Shown here: positions 33,944 to 45,764 of the stretch, one piece after another | Layout: every line of letters starts with the position of its first letter | Position numbering within the stretch: the first letter of the stretch is position 1 | Source: Gnetum montanum | Lineage: Eukaryota; Streptophyta; Gnetopsida; Gnetales; Gnetaceae | Assembly: GCA_015680685.1 (NCBI GenBank) | Contig: MNCI01008279.1 | Coordinates: forward strand, 624,072-688,071 | Direction: 5' to 3' | DNA length: 64,000 bases | Translations under genes and position numbers: made by a program | Notes under the pieces: generated by a model | Database searches by the model: none | What the model saw: only the letters and a program-made list of their open reading frames with translations | Told to the model about the DNA's origin: nothing

Positions 33944-36434
33944 AATGGCTTCCACCACCACCGTTGCTAACACCTTCAATATTGAAGTTCCCATCATGGT
34001 TCAAGGCATCACAAGTGCTGAACAAGCACTCAATCCAATGTTGGAAATACGTTGATCCTTCAGGATCCAAAATTGGGGACCTAAGGGCTTGGTCGAGCAA
34101 CATGAGCGCTATAACTTTCTCTGTGCAAAGGTTCAGGCAAACCTGCCTTTGGATGTGCATGAATTCGAAGACAAACGTAGCTTCGAGTTCGCTTATTGCG
34201 ACGGGAAGAAGTTTGTTCCCACTCTCGGTGCTTCCATACCTTTGACACAGACAAATCAATGACTTCTAGACCAACTAATCCAGTTGGCTAGACTTAGGGA
34301 GCAGCAAGACACAACGTCTAACCATGACGAGACCTTCCAAGATGAACAAGCAGAGCTTGATTCTCAATCTGATAGGGGAGGTCAAACTAAGCCTTTCACG
34401 GTCCCTCCTACCTAGTCTTTCTGGGCCAAACTGTTGTCTGTCACCGCTCCCTTTGTGATCACAACTACGCTCCCGCAGCCTACAACTACACCTACAATGG
34501 GTAGCCATCTCACCTTCCTTGTGTATCAATGCCCTTGTTCCTCTTTTTCATTTGCAGCAACCATGCCTCCGCAAATCATTCATCAGCCCATTCTTGTAGC
34601 ACATCACACACCAATAATGGCTACCTTACCACATGTTCATACCATACCTACTTCACAGTCATACACAACTTCTATTTCCATTCCTATGTTCACATCCATC
34701 CCACCCACCATGGTAGGCCCGGGCCCGTCCACAAGGTGGACCCCATTCACTTCTTCGCCTATTCCATAACTATTGCAGATGCCTCATTATGTTCACCCTC
34801 AGACCTACCAAACCCTGCAAACAGTACAACCCAACACGGGGCTATGGTCTATTCCATCGACGACACAAGCGGTCTATCTGGCAACCCAACCCACGGTTGC
34901 TACTCCAACAGCACCACCTAATGGGTGGTGGACAGTGCAAGCAACATCGTTCATGGGGGCCACCCCAACAGTACCACCGGTGGGTCACGCCACCACCCCT
35001 ACCATTCCACAGATGGGAGCTACCTCGGTAGTTCCCCATCTATCCACAACATCGCAGGGTTTGGATCAAGCATTCCAGCTTATCCAAACCCTTATTGAGA
35101 AAATAAAATGGCTCAAAGCTGTTGGGTCTGACATGGTACAAGTCATGGACTTTTACCAGGATGATCCTATCAACCCTACAATCCCCAAGCTCACGTTACC
35201 CCCAGGGATGTCCCTCCCCCACTTCATGAAGTACAATGGGGAGGGAGATCCCAACACACATCTTGTTACCTTTAGGTCTGAATCCCTTCTGTTGCAACAA
35301 TGGCTACACACGATTATCCGTGTCTTTGATATGTCCCTAGCTGCAAAAGCCTTGGATTGGAATGGCGCGCTGCCACGCTCATCTATTTCAACTCTCGAGG
35401 AGCTCCTGACCCAGTTAGTGACGCACTTCAAGTACAACTTGAAGGTAGAAACCACGCTGGACCAGTTGATGAGCGTGAAGCAGGATCCTTTGGAACTAGT
35501 CCAGAAGTTCATCCAGCATTAGAGCGTAACCCTTAATGAAATCTATGAGCCCATCATGGAGGCCCACTTTTTGACCATTTTTAAGGGTGTAGTGAATGAC
35601 TTTATCAAGTCTAAACTGTACTACCTCACCCCTCGCACTCTTAGTCAAGCCTTCGCTCAGACTAAGAGTATACAGGATGCAGCTAAAGCGAGCAAAGATC
35701 CGACCTACATTGCCTACAAAAACACCTTCACAAAGAAGAACAAGGGTAAGGCCCCAACAACCACAATGGCCGCTATGGCGACCGAGACCAAGCCCAAACC
35801 TAGTAACAATGGTAACAAGAACAATAAGAAATTGGCTGCACCCGCGGCTAACCTCGTGCCCAACCAGGGTAATGCACCGCAACCTCCAGTACGTGCACCT
35901 GAGACATCTACACAACCCAAACTAAACTTTGAGCGTAAAGATCGCTTAAAGTATACCCCACTACCTCTCAAGCCTTTAGAACTTCTGAAGCAGCTATTGG
36001 CAGCAGGCCACATCTAACACAAGAAAATGTCAAACGAAGGAATCAGGAGACATCAACGCTACTACGAGCTCCTTAGGAACCCCTCTTTGGCCCTACCCAA
36101 TGAGCCCCTAGTTCCTAAGGGTTTCAGGCTAGACAGGTTTTTTGACTACCACCAACAATGTGGTCACAACACGAATTACTGTCTGACGTTGAAGGATGAC
36201 ATCCAAAGGATGATTGATCAAGGAAAACTAATGTTGGACGAAAGCAACCCAGTATGCCCTGAGAATCAATCTCTGCATGTCTACATAGACCCCCTCAATG
36301 CTAACAATGTTGGTTATGTTATTAATACCATCGGCGTTGACAATGATCCTATGCCACCCCAGCAGCCGTTCGTGGTCCGTGTGCCTCAACATAGTGCACC
36401 AGCACCACCAGTGGCTGGCAAAAGCTTGCAATAG
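33944..36434 (+). pseudogene. Gag of T1, broken
   Basis: The start at 33944 (MASTTTVANTF) corresponds to the T2 start at 53128. The N-terminal block YNFLCAKVQANLPLDVHE is shared with T2. 34773-35522 holds the Gag core, with LVTFRSESLLLQQW and ISTLEELLTQLVTHFKYN, like the retrotransposon Gag family. 36027-36434 carries DYHQQCGHNTNYC followed by LKDDIQRMIDQGKL, the Tat-lineage zinc-finger-like motif. It is interrupted by in-frame stops (for example at 35521) and small frameshifts. A Pro/Thr-rich linker lies at 34430-34770. Confidence 0.85.
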
Positions 36435-36825
36435 CCATTTGTCCTGAGATTCCCTTCCCGGGTGTCCACCCCTACACCACCTGTTAGCAAAACCATGCCA
36501 CCCCACCCGTTAACATCGTTAGCTCCATTTATCATTAGGGGGCTGACTCATTCAATAGCCCTTGTCCCGTGCAAAACAGCTAAACAACCTTCTCATCCTA
36601 AAAAATGGGAAGTGCATTTTTCAAGTGAGACATCGAGAGGAAGTACCACCCCAGGCATTTCCAAGCCTACGTCTTCACCCCCTGCGTCTACGCCCTCATC
36701 ACCAAAGAGGGACATTGCTATAACAGCACAATCCACGCCGCCCTACTAAAAAGGATCTGAACCCAGATCCGAAGTCATCCCTCCTTGAGAAATTCGTCTT
36801 TTGGGATGAATAGAAGAGGAGAAAA

Positions 36826-37749
36826 GTGGTGAATAGGGGGTGGCCAAGACCTCTTAGATGCCCTCACCCATGTCAAGCAAGTTCTAAAGCAAAAACCACT
36901 ACATTGAGCTTGTACGATCTAATCATGACATCTGTCCCACACCATGAGGCTCTGATCTGCATGTTGACAGTGATTCCAGTCAACAAAGACATGCTAGTGG
37001 AAGAGGAAGCGATCTACTCAATCATGCTTCCCTCTGCACCTACAAAGCTAGAACCGTCTCAACTAACTTTCGGCGACGATGTCATCAGGGAAGATCTCGA
37101 AAGGGGCCAGGTGACTACAGCACCCCTATTCATCACAATTCGAGTCGGCCAACACCGGATCTGAATGGTACACATTGATGATGGGGCTATCACGAATGTC
37201 ATCCCCTTCCCTATTGTGGGCAAGTTAGGCTTGGTTGACTAGATCAAATCCACAACAATGTCATGCCTGAGGTCATTCAATGGGGCACGGGTCGTGGTGA
37301 AGGGCACGGTCCACATAGACTTTGCAGCAGGGGATTAGTTCCCCACAAACATGACACTCATCATGGTTGAAAATATGCCTAGGTTTAACCTAATCTTGGG
37401 GAGATCATGGTTAGCACAACTTAGGGCTGTCTCTTCACCCATTCACCAGGAAATCCACCTACCATACACAGGCAGGGAGGTGGTGATCCATGGTGATGAG
37501 GTAATTGTGCAAGCAATCAACAACGTAGACATGGAGCAGGGCTCAGAGGTCGTAACCTCTGAGAATGAAGCACCTACTTACGCATGCACTAACCATTCAG
37601 CGGAAGAATCGGCTCAACAAGCCAGTTTCCAAAATAAAAGCGCGTGGGTTGAGTTGCCCTTCCAAGAAGGGGACAGTAATGCAAACGAAGGCCTTGGCAA
37701 AGCGCCTTGGCCTTACATTCCACTCAACCCACGATGGGTCAAGAAGTAG
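36826..37749 (+). pseudogene. Protease region of T1, broken
   Basis: Frames at 36826-37164 and 37351-37749 are parts of one region. Between them the active-site block reads HIDDGAITNVIPFPIVGKLG, so the aspartate lies in D-D-G-A where most Ty3/gypsy proteases have D-S/T-G. NLILGRSWLAQLRA is the conserved second block. T2 has the same DDGA at about 56365. A TGA before the active site and TAG codons break the frame. This is the end of the sense upstream part; the antisense gene starts beyond it. Confidence 0.8.
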
Positions 37750-37904
37750 ATATGCAGAGAATAGCAACCCCGTTGCTTCCTGCCCATTCGCCATCCTTTG
37801 TACACTACCATCTTTCATTGTTTGCATCCATCTTTCTACAAAAGTTACCAGTTAGCCATTGTTCAAGTTGTTAACGTATCATCTCTTTAGCATGCTACAC
37901 AAAG

Positions 37905-38068
37905 GCCCAAAATGGCCTAAAACTAGCAATGGCCTGAAATGGCCTAAAACTAGCCATGGCCCAAAATGGCCTAAAACTAGCTATGGCCCGAAATGGCCTA
38001 AAACTAGCAAGAGCCCAAAATGGCCTAAAACTAGTAGTGGCTCGAAATGGCCTAAAACTAGCACATAA
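37905..38068. repeat. 27-bp tandem array in T1
   Basis: About six units of 27 bp with the core GGCCTAAAACTAGC and GGCCCAAAATGG. It lies between the protease and the last exon of the antisense gene. It gives a false repetitive open frame. Related cores are TTAAACTAG at 42968-43260 and GTTAAACTAGCAC at 46995-47300. Confidence 0.9.
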
Positions 38069-38209
38069 AAGCATGAAAATACACAATTTGGTGCAAAATC
38101 AATTTCTGTTCCCGAAATTCTCTTTTATTTATTCAAAACTGTTGTCTTTCAAGCAATGTTTGCAAAAATTTTACAAAAATTCAAAATTGCAAAAAAAAAT
38201 CCCATGCTA

Positions 38210-41200
38210 TCATGGGTTGTCTCTGCTTGCATCATCTTCGTCACTCGCCTCTGCATCACCTCCTTTTGCATCACCTTCCCCTACGCTGTCCTCTACCGAT
38301 TCTTCATTCCTCCCCTCTACAGGCCCTACGCCCTCATCCAGAGCCTGCATTGTAGAAATGAAGTGGTCAGCTAAAGTAACACACGCAAGCTACAACAGAG
38401 CATAAGCATTAACATAGCAGGAAGCAACTAACCTGAGAAGGACCTGTGTCTGTCTCAAAGGGTATCCGATCTAAACCGAGCCCAAGGCGGCGCTAGACCT
38501 CCTCTGCTGTGATGTCCATCCAACGCCTATTGCTTGGTTCAGTGTCCGTAGAAGCTTTCTCCTTTTCGGTGATTATCCACCTTGGTGGTCCCAAAGAAAA
38601 GGAGGTGGTTGCAGTCTCTCCTGTGGGAAGGTCCACTTTCCAGTCAGGAGATTCTGTAACCTTTACCTACTCTTTGAACTTGGCATAGGCCTCAGAAGCG
38701 TCAATAGCATTTACAAACGCTTTATACATAAACACCTCCACAGCGACATCCTTGTATAGTTTACGATGGGTGGCATGTTCCAATTTATACATATGTTTAT
38801 GGTTTTTCTGGGACTGCCCCTATTCGTAAACCTTAGAGCTGAAATCTTTCAAATCCTGACACTTTTGGGCCAACAAATCCATTTGCATCCACTATTCTAT
38901 TATTTCGTGGGTGGCTTTGACATTTTGATGCATGACTGTCCAAAATCTAGCGTAATCTATCAGAGTCATGCGCTAGTCCTTATTATTAGTGTCACGGGCT
39001 ATGAGAAATTCATTCCTCGACTTAAGATCCTCCACCTTGGCACTCAGGTCAACCTTCTCTTGCTCAGCTTTTTGGACCCATTTCCACAAATCCTCGTTGA
39101 TATGCTTTTACTCCCACAAGGAGCATGCCGAGTGCAAAGCACATTTGCAAGCCTCATTGCATGCACGACGAGACATCTCGGTCACTTCAAGTAGGAATGT
39201 AGGCAAGGCATCGATTTTCAAAGGCCATGTCGTGTCCCATTTGAGCCAAGAGGCTACCGTGACATAAAGAGCATGTCAGTTGCATTAGTGTAGCAAAGTT
39301 AACAAATTCAAAAACTCTAGCATAGCAACATGAGAGCACCTATCACTACTACTTACCGACTTCAAGGTCCACCTACTGAAGGTGGCTGATCATGTTGTCA
39401 ATGATTCCCTGCATGAATGTAAACTTATCAAGGATCTCGGCCCATGATTCCATACGAATTGAAGGGGGTCCTACAACATCAATAGTGGTGCCTGTCATAT
39501 AACTAAACATGTCAACAATGGTCGATATGGGTTATGACAAGGCAGACATATTGCTAAACTCACCAGCGTCCAATTGTGGCCCCCCTTCCTGCTGATGCAA
39601 AACAATGGTGGTAGCCTTGGTAGAGGTCCCTACCAAGTCTGTATGGGACTCTTCTTCATGCGCTGGTGCCTTTCCTTTTGAGAGACTAGAATTTCTATTC
39701 AAGAGATACTCCTCTTCATCTCCAAAAATACCCTCCTCGTTAGTAGGAGGATTTTGCCTAATAACAAGAGCCCCTACCTTAGCGGCAAGAGCTCCATGCC
39801 TCTTGACCAAGGCCCTTTCTTCTGAAATTGGGGCCTCCGTGTCTTTATTCGTCGCCCCTGTCTTAGGGGCCAACACCTCTTCATCACCTTCTTCTTCTTC
39901 CTCTTCTTCTTTTGGTAGCAAAGAAACACATTTGCATTAGCTCAAAATAGGTTAGCTTAAAGTAGGTGCTACGCTACATTACGTTGTCTAGCATAGCACA
40001 GCATAGCAGGCATTAACAAAGTAGGTGAAGAAATAAACATGAACAAAAGTGTTTACCAATGGGGGGTTGCATCCTCTGTAGTTTAAGTCGTAGTCTCTGC
40101 CCCTCCTCTTCCTCCATGCGAAGGGTTCCTTAGCTAAAGGAGGCCTCTTCCGCTACAACTTACTGGCCATAGTCTCGGCTATGAGACGTTTCCCCCATGA
40201 CATGCTATCGACTACAGCAAAGGGCGTCTCTCCTATGTTGTTTTGGCCACGAAAGTTGCGGGCCACCCAATCCTTAGTCGTCACAGAGAATGACTCCCTG
40301 ATTATTTCTAGGGGATCTTAGGCACGAGTGGTCCGAAGGATCTAGCAGATCCACAATCTAGAAATCTGGTTACTATTTCGCATGACCCAGGCTCCATTCT
40401 CTTGAACCACCAAAAACTCTACAAAGCACTTCAGATAAGCTATGTAAAAGGTATAATGTATATTGGAATGGGACTCCAGTTTCTTATAGAGCCACAAGAT
40501 TTTAGTCTACAAGCCTTTACACAAAAACCTGGCCTAGTTGTAGCAGGCCCCCTCTTCCATGACCTCACGTAGCTGGGGGAATGCGCGAGCATGAAAGACA
40601 TGGTAAACCTCCCTAGTGGGTCCTTGCTTGAGCTTCTTCATGGGGAGCCCCTTCTGCTCCTTTGCAATCCCTAACCACTCTTGAATGTCCTTATTTTGAA
40701 GGCTCAACTGCCTCTTGCCCTTTAACCCTATGAGAACACCATCGGCAAGGACACTGAGGAGGTCCACAAATAGCTGGTCATTGATTTCAATGACCACCCA
40801 TACGCCCTGTATGCACATGTAGAAGCGGCCCATCTTGTCAGAAAAGGTGTCAACCAGGGAGAGCATCTCGGTGGTAGGAACACTTGGATTCGGGGCTAGG
40901 AAGAGATCCATAAGCCCAGCCTTTTGGATGTTCTGAACCAAGGAGTCTGAAGCCTCACCATTTATCCAGTGTTGGCTCACATCTACCTCTCCATACTTGA
41001 AGTAGATGTTTGCCTCCTGGTGCTCAGCGATTACCACTATCACCTCTTGGGAATTTTTTGCCCCTACAATAGTTTTCACAAGAAATGCTTAGCATAAAAA
41101 CATAGAAAACCCAAAGATTGCAAAGACACTTAAGCATGCAACACTTACTATTTAGCCTACCAAGTCTGTATGGCAACGAGAACAGTGGAAGAGTAACTAG

Positions 41201-42628
41201 AAATTGTTCAACAGTGACCAGTTTGAAGGGTGTCCATCCCTCATCCAACCAACCAGACTCCTTGCACTAGCTATATGGAATGGGGTATAGATGTGGGTAG
41301 GTGTGGTATTCATCCCTACATTGACCAATCACACCTGCACGCAGGTTCTCAGTAGAAGAGAACTCCTACATGGCCATCAGTGCTGTGGTCAGCATACCCA
41401 ATTTTTCATAAAGTCCTTCCTTGCTAATGGAGAATCTAGTAACAAAATCATACTATTAGCATTTGGCTCATATTGCAAGCGTCGCACAACATAGCGGAAC
41501 AGGGCTGCAAAACTCACCCACCAGCACAGTAGATGGTTCTCGGTGGGTTTTGAAAGCACATTGCCATATAACATGCGACGAATAGTGTGTTGTAAGGATG
41601 GTAGCAGTTGTACTTAAGCATATCCCAAATCCAAGCCAAGCATCTTAACTCTTTGGGGCATTGACTGGATCCCTCTCCCTGCCTGCTAATGATTGCCCCA
41701 TCCGTCAAAAACCTCAGTCTACCCCAGCCTGCCCCAAGAAATAGGGCTTTTGTTATGATGGCTGCCTCTTCCTCCTCTAGGTATGACCAAACAATCACAC
41801 TGAAGTGTTGGAGGAGGTATTGTAGGAACTCCTGTGCTCCTTTCTTGAACTAGATCCCCCACTCCCCCACATGTATATGGGGAGGAGGAGCTTTGGCCAC
41901 AGGTTTTCTCACGCAACACAGAACCCCTGCAATTTCTAAGATAATCATAATTGTCCTTAGTCCCATCCTGCACAACACAACCAGCAAGTGTTAGCATCAT
42001 GACCAAGTGCAGTGTGCACGTAGCATAGCAACACCTGACACCTTACTATATAGCATAGCATAACCCTCTTCCTGCACATAGCATAGCAAGAACATGAAAG
42101 TGATAGCATAGCAAAAATAGCTTAGCGTAGCAATAGAGCGATTAACCCTAACAAGGTGATTAATAATACGCCCTGATAGAACAAGTGTTGCACTATCGCA
42201 TCACGCATGGAAAATCCTCCTGAGGGTCCTACGCTACGTCATTCGAAGGCAAAGTAACTTAAACTATCCAAACCCCCACAATTATGACAACCGCAGTGAT
42301 GGTGGTTTAGGAGACCTTACATGCAATGTCAGCGTAGTGTCTGTGCATCTGCCACAGCCGAAACGACAACAGCGACGGTGCAAAGGCCAAAACAACGACA
42401 ACACGATGACAAAAAAACATGGATAACCAAAACTGAATCACAAAATGAAAGCAAAAAATAAAAAACGATAACAAAATCACGAGGAAGAAAAGGAAGCATA
42501 GCAGCCTACTGGGTCAACGTCATGTCCTCCCGCACCACGACGTGCATTTGTGTCACGTGCCCTAGGGTTTCCTTTACCTCCTCGACCTTTGTAAGTGCCA
42601 AGTGAGTACATTCCATCTTTGGAGCCAT
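38210..42628 (-). pseudogene. Eight-exon antisense gene of T1, broken by a few stops
   Basis: Runs against the element. Exons, minus strand: 42628-42510, 41967-41518, 41423-41161, 41063-40057, about 39911-39564, 39491-39357, 39253-38433 and 38344-38210. Most introns have GT and AG ends (such as GTGAGT and TTGTGCAG) and are 72-145 bp; intron 1 is 542 bp. Exon phases fit across the first three junctions. The protein begins MAPKMECTHLALTKVEEVKE. Exon 2 is FCP1/NIF-like. Exon 4 is the long middle. Exon 5 has a run of Glu. Exon 7 is rich in Lys, Glu and Gln with coiled-coil character, and exon 8 is acidic. The same gene, with the same exon borders, is in T2. In-frame stops (exons 2, 3, 4, 6 and 7) are not at the same sites as in T2. 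Function is unknown. Confidence 0.88.
41518..41967 (-). pseudogene. Exon 2 of the T1 antisense gene, FCP1/NIF-like domain
   Basis: 450 nt, the same length as in T2. Residues MIIILEIAGVLCC resemble motif I of the FCP1/NIF branch of HAD phosphatases (hhhDhDxxL), but with E-I-A instead of D-x-D. FLQYLLQHFSVIVWSYLE resembles the EFL....FEV.VWS motif II block. YNTLFVACYMAMCFQNPP resembles the NTLLVDDSPYKALLNPP motif III block with both Asp lost. If the assignment is right it is a phosphatase-like fold without catalysis. One TAG breaks it. The evidence is pattern reading only. Confidence 0.55.
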
Positions 42629-42763
42629 CGTCTTGATTGCAAACTTTTCCTCGTCGCTATGCAAAAAAACTGCCTTACTCTCTATTAGCATAATTGCTCT
42701 GCACTCTGAATATGGGCTCTGCACTCTTACGGTGAGAATGACAAGCTTACCAAGGTCTAATCC

Positions 42764-42772
42764 CTATTTATG
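42764..42772 (-). promoter_or_regulatory. TATA-like box of the T1 antisense gene
   Basis: Minus strand CATAAATAG, about 140 bp upstream of the antisense start. The surrounding GCAAGTTTTC...CACCAT is shared with T2, where CTTTATAAG takes the place of the box. Confidence 0.5.
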
Positions 42773-42967
42773 GCCATAATGGTGAAAAAGGAAAACTTGC
42801 CACTCTCTCTCTCTTCGTTTAATGTGGGGTTTGCCATGTAGTGTAGCATGCCCGCCACGACATCGTAGCACTGTTGGCAATTAAAATAGGTAGATTTGGG
42901 CAAGAGATCTTGGCATGCTTCAAGCTAACTGTTTACTTTTCCAAAAAATGAAAAACAAAATTTCAGT

Positions 42968-43260
42968 TATCGGTCCAAAAAGACCTTAAACTAGAAACCC
43001 CAGCATAGTTGCGACTTTTGCAGTCCAAAAAGACCTTAAACTAGAAACCCTAGCATAGTTGCGACTTTTGCAGTCCAAAAAGACCTTAAACTAGCATTCT
43101 TAGTGTAGCATTCCACTCTAGTTAATGGTTTAGAAAGACCTTAAACTAGCAATCTTAGAGTAGTAGCGACTTTAACGGTCCGAAAAGACCTCAAACTAGC
43201 AGTTTCGACTTGTTATGCGTTCGCAGTCCGTAATGACGTTAAACTAATAGTTTCATGTTT
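42968..43260. repeat. About 58-bp tandem array in T1
   Basis: Units with the core CCAAAAAGACCTTAAACTAG, degenerating toward 43260. It lies upstream of the antisense promoter and before the reverse transcriptase. Confidence 0.85.
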
Positions 43261-43505
43261 TCACGTTGGCAGTTTTGCAGTTTTGCGTTCTCATATCGAC
43301 AGTCTTACATTTTTCCTTTTAGCAGTTTTGCATCTCCATGCCTTAGTGATCTTCCATGACTTTAAACTGGCAAAATCCTAATCTTTATATTATACTTTCC
43401 TAGTTACATCTCATCATTGCTTTGCAAGTTTTCGTTATACATGATTACTAGCAATAGGTGCCTCTTAACCAGGCTTTCATCTCATTTTGACAAGTTGAGC
43501 AAAAG

Positions 43506-44711
43506 ATGGAAATCCATCGCGATCTCTCCACGCCTTTAGCTTTAGTAGGTCCACATGGCAAGCTCACAAGACAATTGAACCTAGACCTGATCGACTGGAG
43601 GTCGACCATAGCTAGCACTATAGCGTCCTTAGAAACATCCCCAGACTGGCCCAAGCATATGGTCCGAACCCTAGATTTAGAGATCGGGGATGTAATTGAG
43701 GACCCTCTCATCAAGACGCCTATGGCCACGTCCAAGGGGGAAGTAGAAACGTTAAAACTTAGCTCCCTCCTAGATGCACAGATGCACGAAAATGTAGCCA
43801 ATATTCTACAAGACAACATCAAATTCTTCACATGGTCATACAGCGACAAGCCAGGTTTAGATCCACAGTTGATACAGCACAACATTGTCCTAGACCCGTG
43901 CATGAAGGTAGTCAAGTAGAAAGCTTGTAAGGTTAAACCAAAAATTGCACTAGCCATAAGAGATGAGATCACCAAGCTATACCAAGCTGGTTTCATCTGT
44001 GTAGTTGATTACTCAGAATGGGTGTCCAACATAGTTGTGGTTTCTAAGAAAACAGGAGGAATACGAATCTGTATAGACTTCCAGGATCTGAACAAAGCAA
44101 TGATCAAAGATGATTTCCCACTTCCAAGCATCAATCAACTCATTAACACTATGACCGGTCATGTCCTATTATCCTTCATGGATGGTTTCTCCAGCTACAA
44201 CCAAATTCGCATCAACCCAGAGCATCAACTAACAACAACCTTCATGATCCCATGGGGTACCTTTTGTTACACCATGATGCCTTTTGGGCTCAAGAACACC
44301 AGAGCAACCTACCAGCGAGGCATGGCTTACATCTTCGGTGACTACATCCTAGAGACACTAAACGACTACGTGGATGATATAGCAGTCAAGTCCAAAGAAG
44401 CCGTTGATCACCCACGCGATCTAAGGATAGTCCTTAAGTGTTGTCACATGCATGATTTGCACCTTAACCCTAAGAAGTGTGTCTTCGGTATGAAGACCAG
44501 ACACATGTTAGGGTTCATAGTATCGGAGGCCGGAATATGGGTGGACCCTGACAAAGTTAAGGCCATCATCACCCTGGCACCTCCTACAAACCTTAAGGAG
44601 TTACATGGTTTGCAAGGTAGGGTACAATTCATTCGAAGATTTAAAGCAAAGTTGACTTATAGGTTACACCCCATGCAACATCTTCTAAAGAAAGGGGTTA
44701 ACTTCAAATAG
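43506..44711 (+). pseudogene. Reverse transcriptase of T1, broken
   Basis: 43506-43919 is the lead-in, ending with DPQLIQHNIVLDP before a TAG. 44022-44711 reads VVSKKTGGIRICIDFQDLN, FPLPSINQLINTMTGH, FMDGFSSYNQIRINP, MPFGLKNTRATYQR and NDYVDDIAVKS. The R-x-C-I-D-F, MPFGLKN and YVDD motifs are intact. This is a Ty3/gypsy reverse transcriptase of Tat/Ogre type. The stops after 43917 and at 44709 end the open parts. It is separated from the protease by about 5.7 kb holding the antisense gene. Confidence 0.9.
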
Positions 44712-45764
44712 ACAACCCAATGTCAACAAGCCTTCGATGACCTGAAGAAAGAGCTTTTGCACCTCCCAACTATGCATCCACCACAGAGGGATAAGCCTTT
44801 CTTCATCTACCTTGCCACCTCTGACAAATTCATCGCAACACTATCATGTTAGAAACGAGACGACGGATTTGAAATACCAGTGTATTATCTAAGTCATGCA
44901 TTAATAGTGCATGAGGCAAAATACAACAAGGTCAAGACGAATTTCCTTGCCTTAGTGTTTGCATTAAAAAAGTGGAGGCACTACCTATTTCGCATTACAA
45001 TTAACATCATTTGCAAAAGCAACATACTCCAGGCTATTACTAACAACCTGTATGAAAGTAGCAGGATAGCCCGATGGAAAGAAATAACCGTAGAGTTTGA
45101 CTTACACTATGTGAGCCAATCATCGATGAAGGGTCAAGCCATAGTGACCCAACTTACAGCCTCACCCATCAATGACCAGGCAACCATAGATCCTAAATTC
45201 TCAAACAAGCATGTTGGCACTATCAACGCTGTCCCATCGCACCTAGAAGCTACTGTACACTTCAATGGCACCTCAACCATGCAAGGAAGTAGTGTAGCTA
45301 CTATCATTACATTTCCCTCTGGGGAAATGCACCCATTTGTTTATCATTTTGTCTTCCCCTGCACCAACAATGTGGCAGACTATGAGGGGCTACTCAGAGG
45401 CCTCTTAGCTACCCAAACACTACACATACAACACCTAGTGATTCATGGGGATTCACAACTAGTTGTAAATCAAATCACCAAGGTCTATGCTTGTAAAGCT
45501 ACGCACCTACAATCCTACTGCGATCTAGCAAAAATCCTACTTAAGCACTTTACAACCATAGATGTGCAACATGTGCCATGCAATGAGAACACCGTGGTAG
45601 ACACCTTAACCACCCTAGCACTAAATATTCCACCATGCTTGTTTGCAAGTCTGCCAACTTTGATTGTCAAATGTATTGAGCCTATCACTCAGGCAGGACA
45701 CGTGGCCTCTATCAGTGCTGCGGATACCCAGGAGTGGTATGCCAACATTAAAGCCTACCTGTAA
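44712..45764 (+). pseudogene. RNase H and second RNase H-like domain of T1
   Basis: The first domain, 44712 to about 45150, has QQAFDDLKKEL and YYLSHALIVHEAKYNKVKTN, the Ty3/gypsy RNase H. The second, about 45230-45640, has VHFNGTSTMQGSSVATII, NNVADYEGLLRGLLATQ, HGDSQLVVNQI and VQHVPCNENTVVDTLTTLA, which are the features of the additional RNase H (D-x-G, E, D-S, N..AD). Two RNase H domains are typical of the Tat lineage. The frame 44880-45764 is open for 294 codons, the longest in the element. Confidence 0.88.

Noticed and set aside
37859-38086. Repetitive GPKWPKTS-like and RPFWA-like proteins
   Set aside because: Products of the 27-bp array on the two strands.
43448-43996. 182-codon minus-strand frame over the T1 reverse transcriptase start
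   Set aside because: Antisense shadow of the RT lead-in; T2 lacks the region in the window and no motif is seen.
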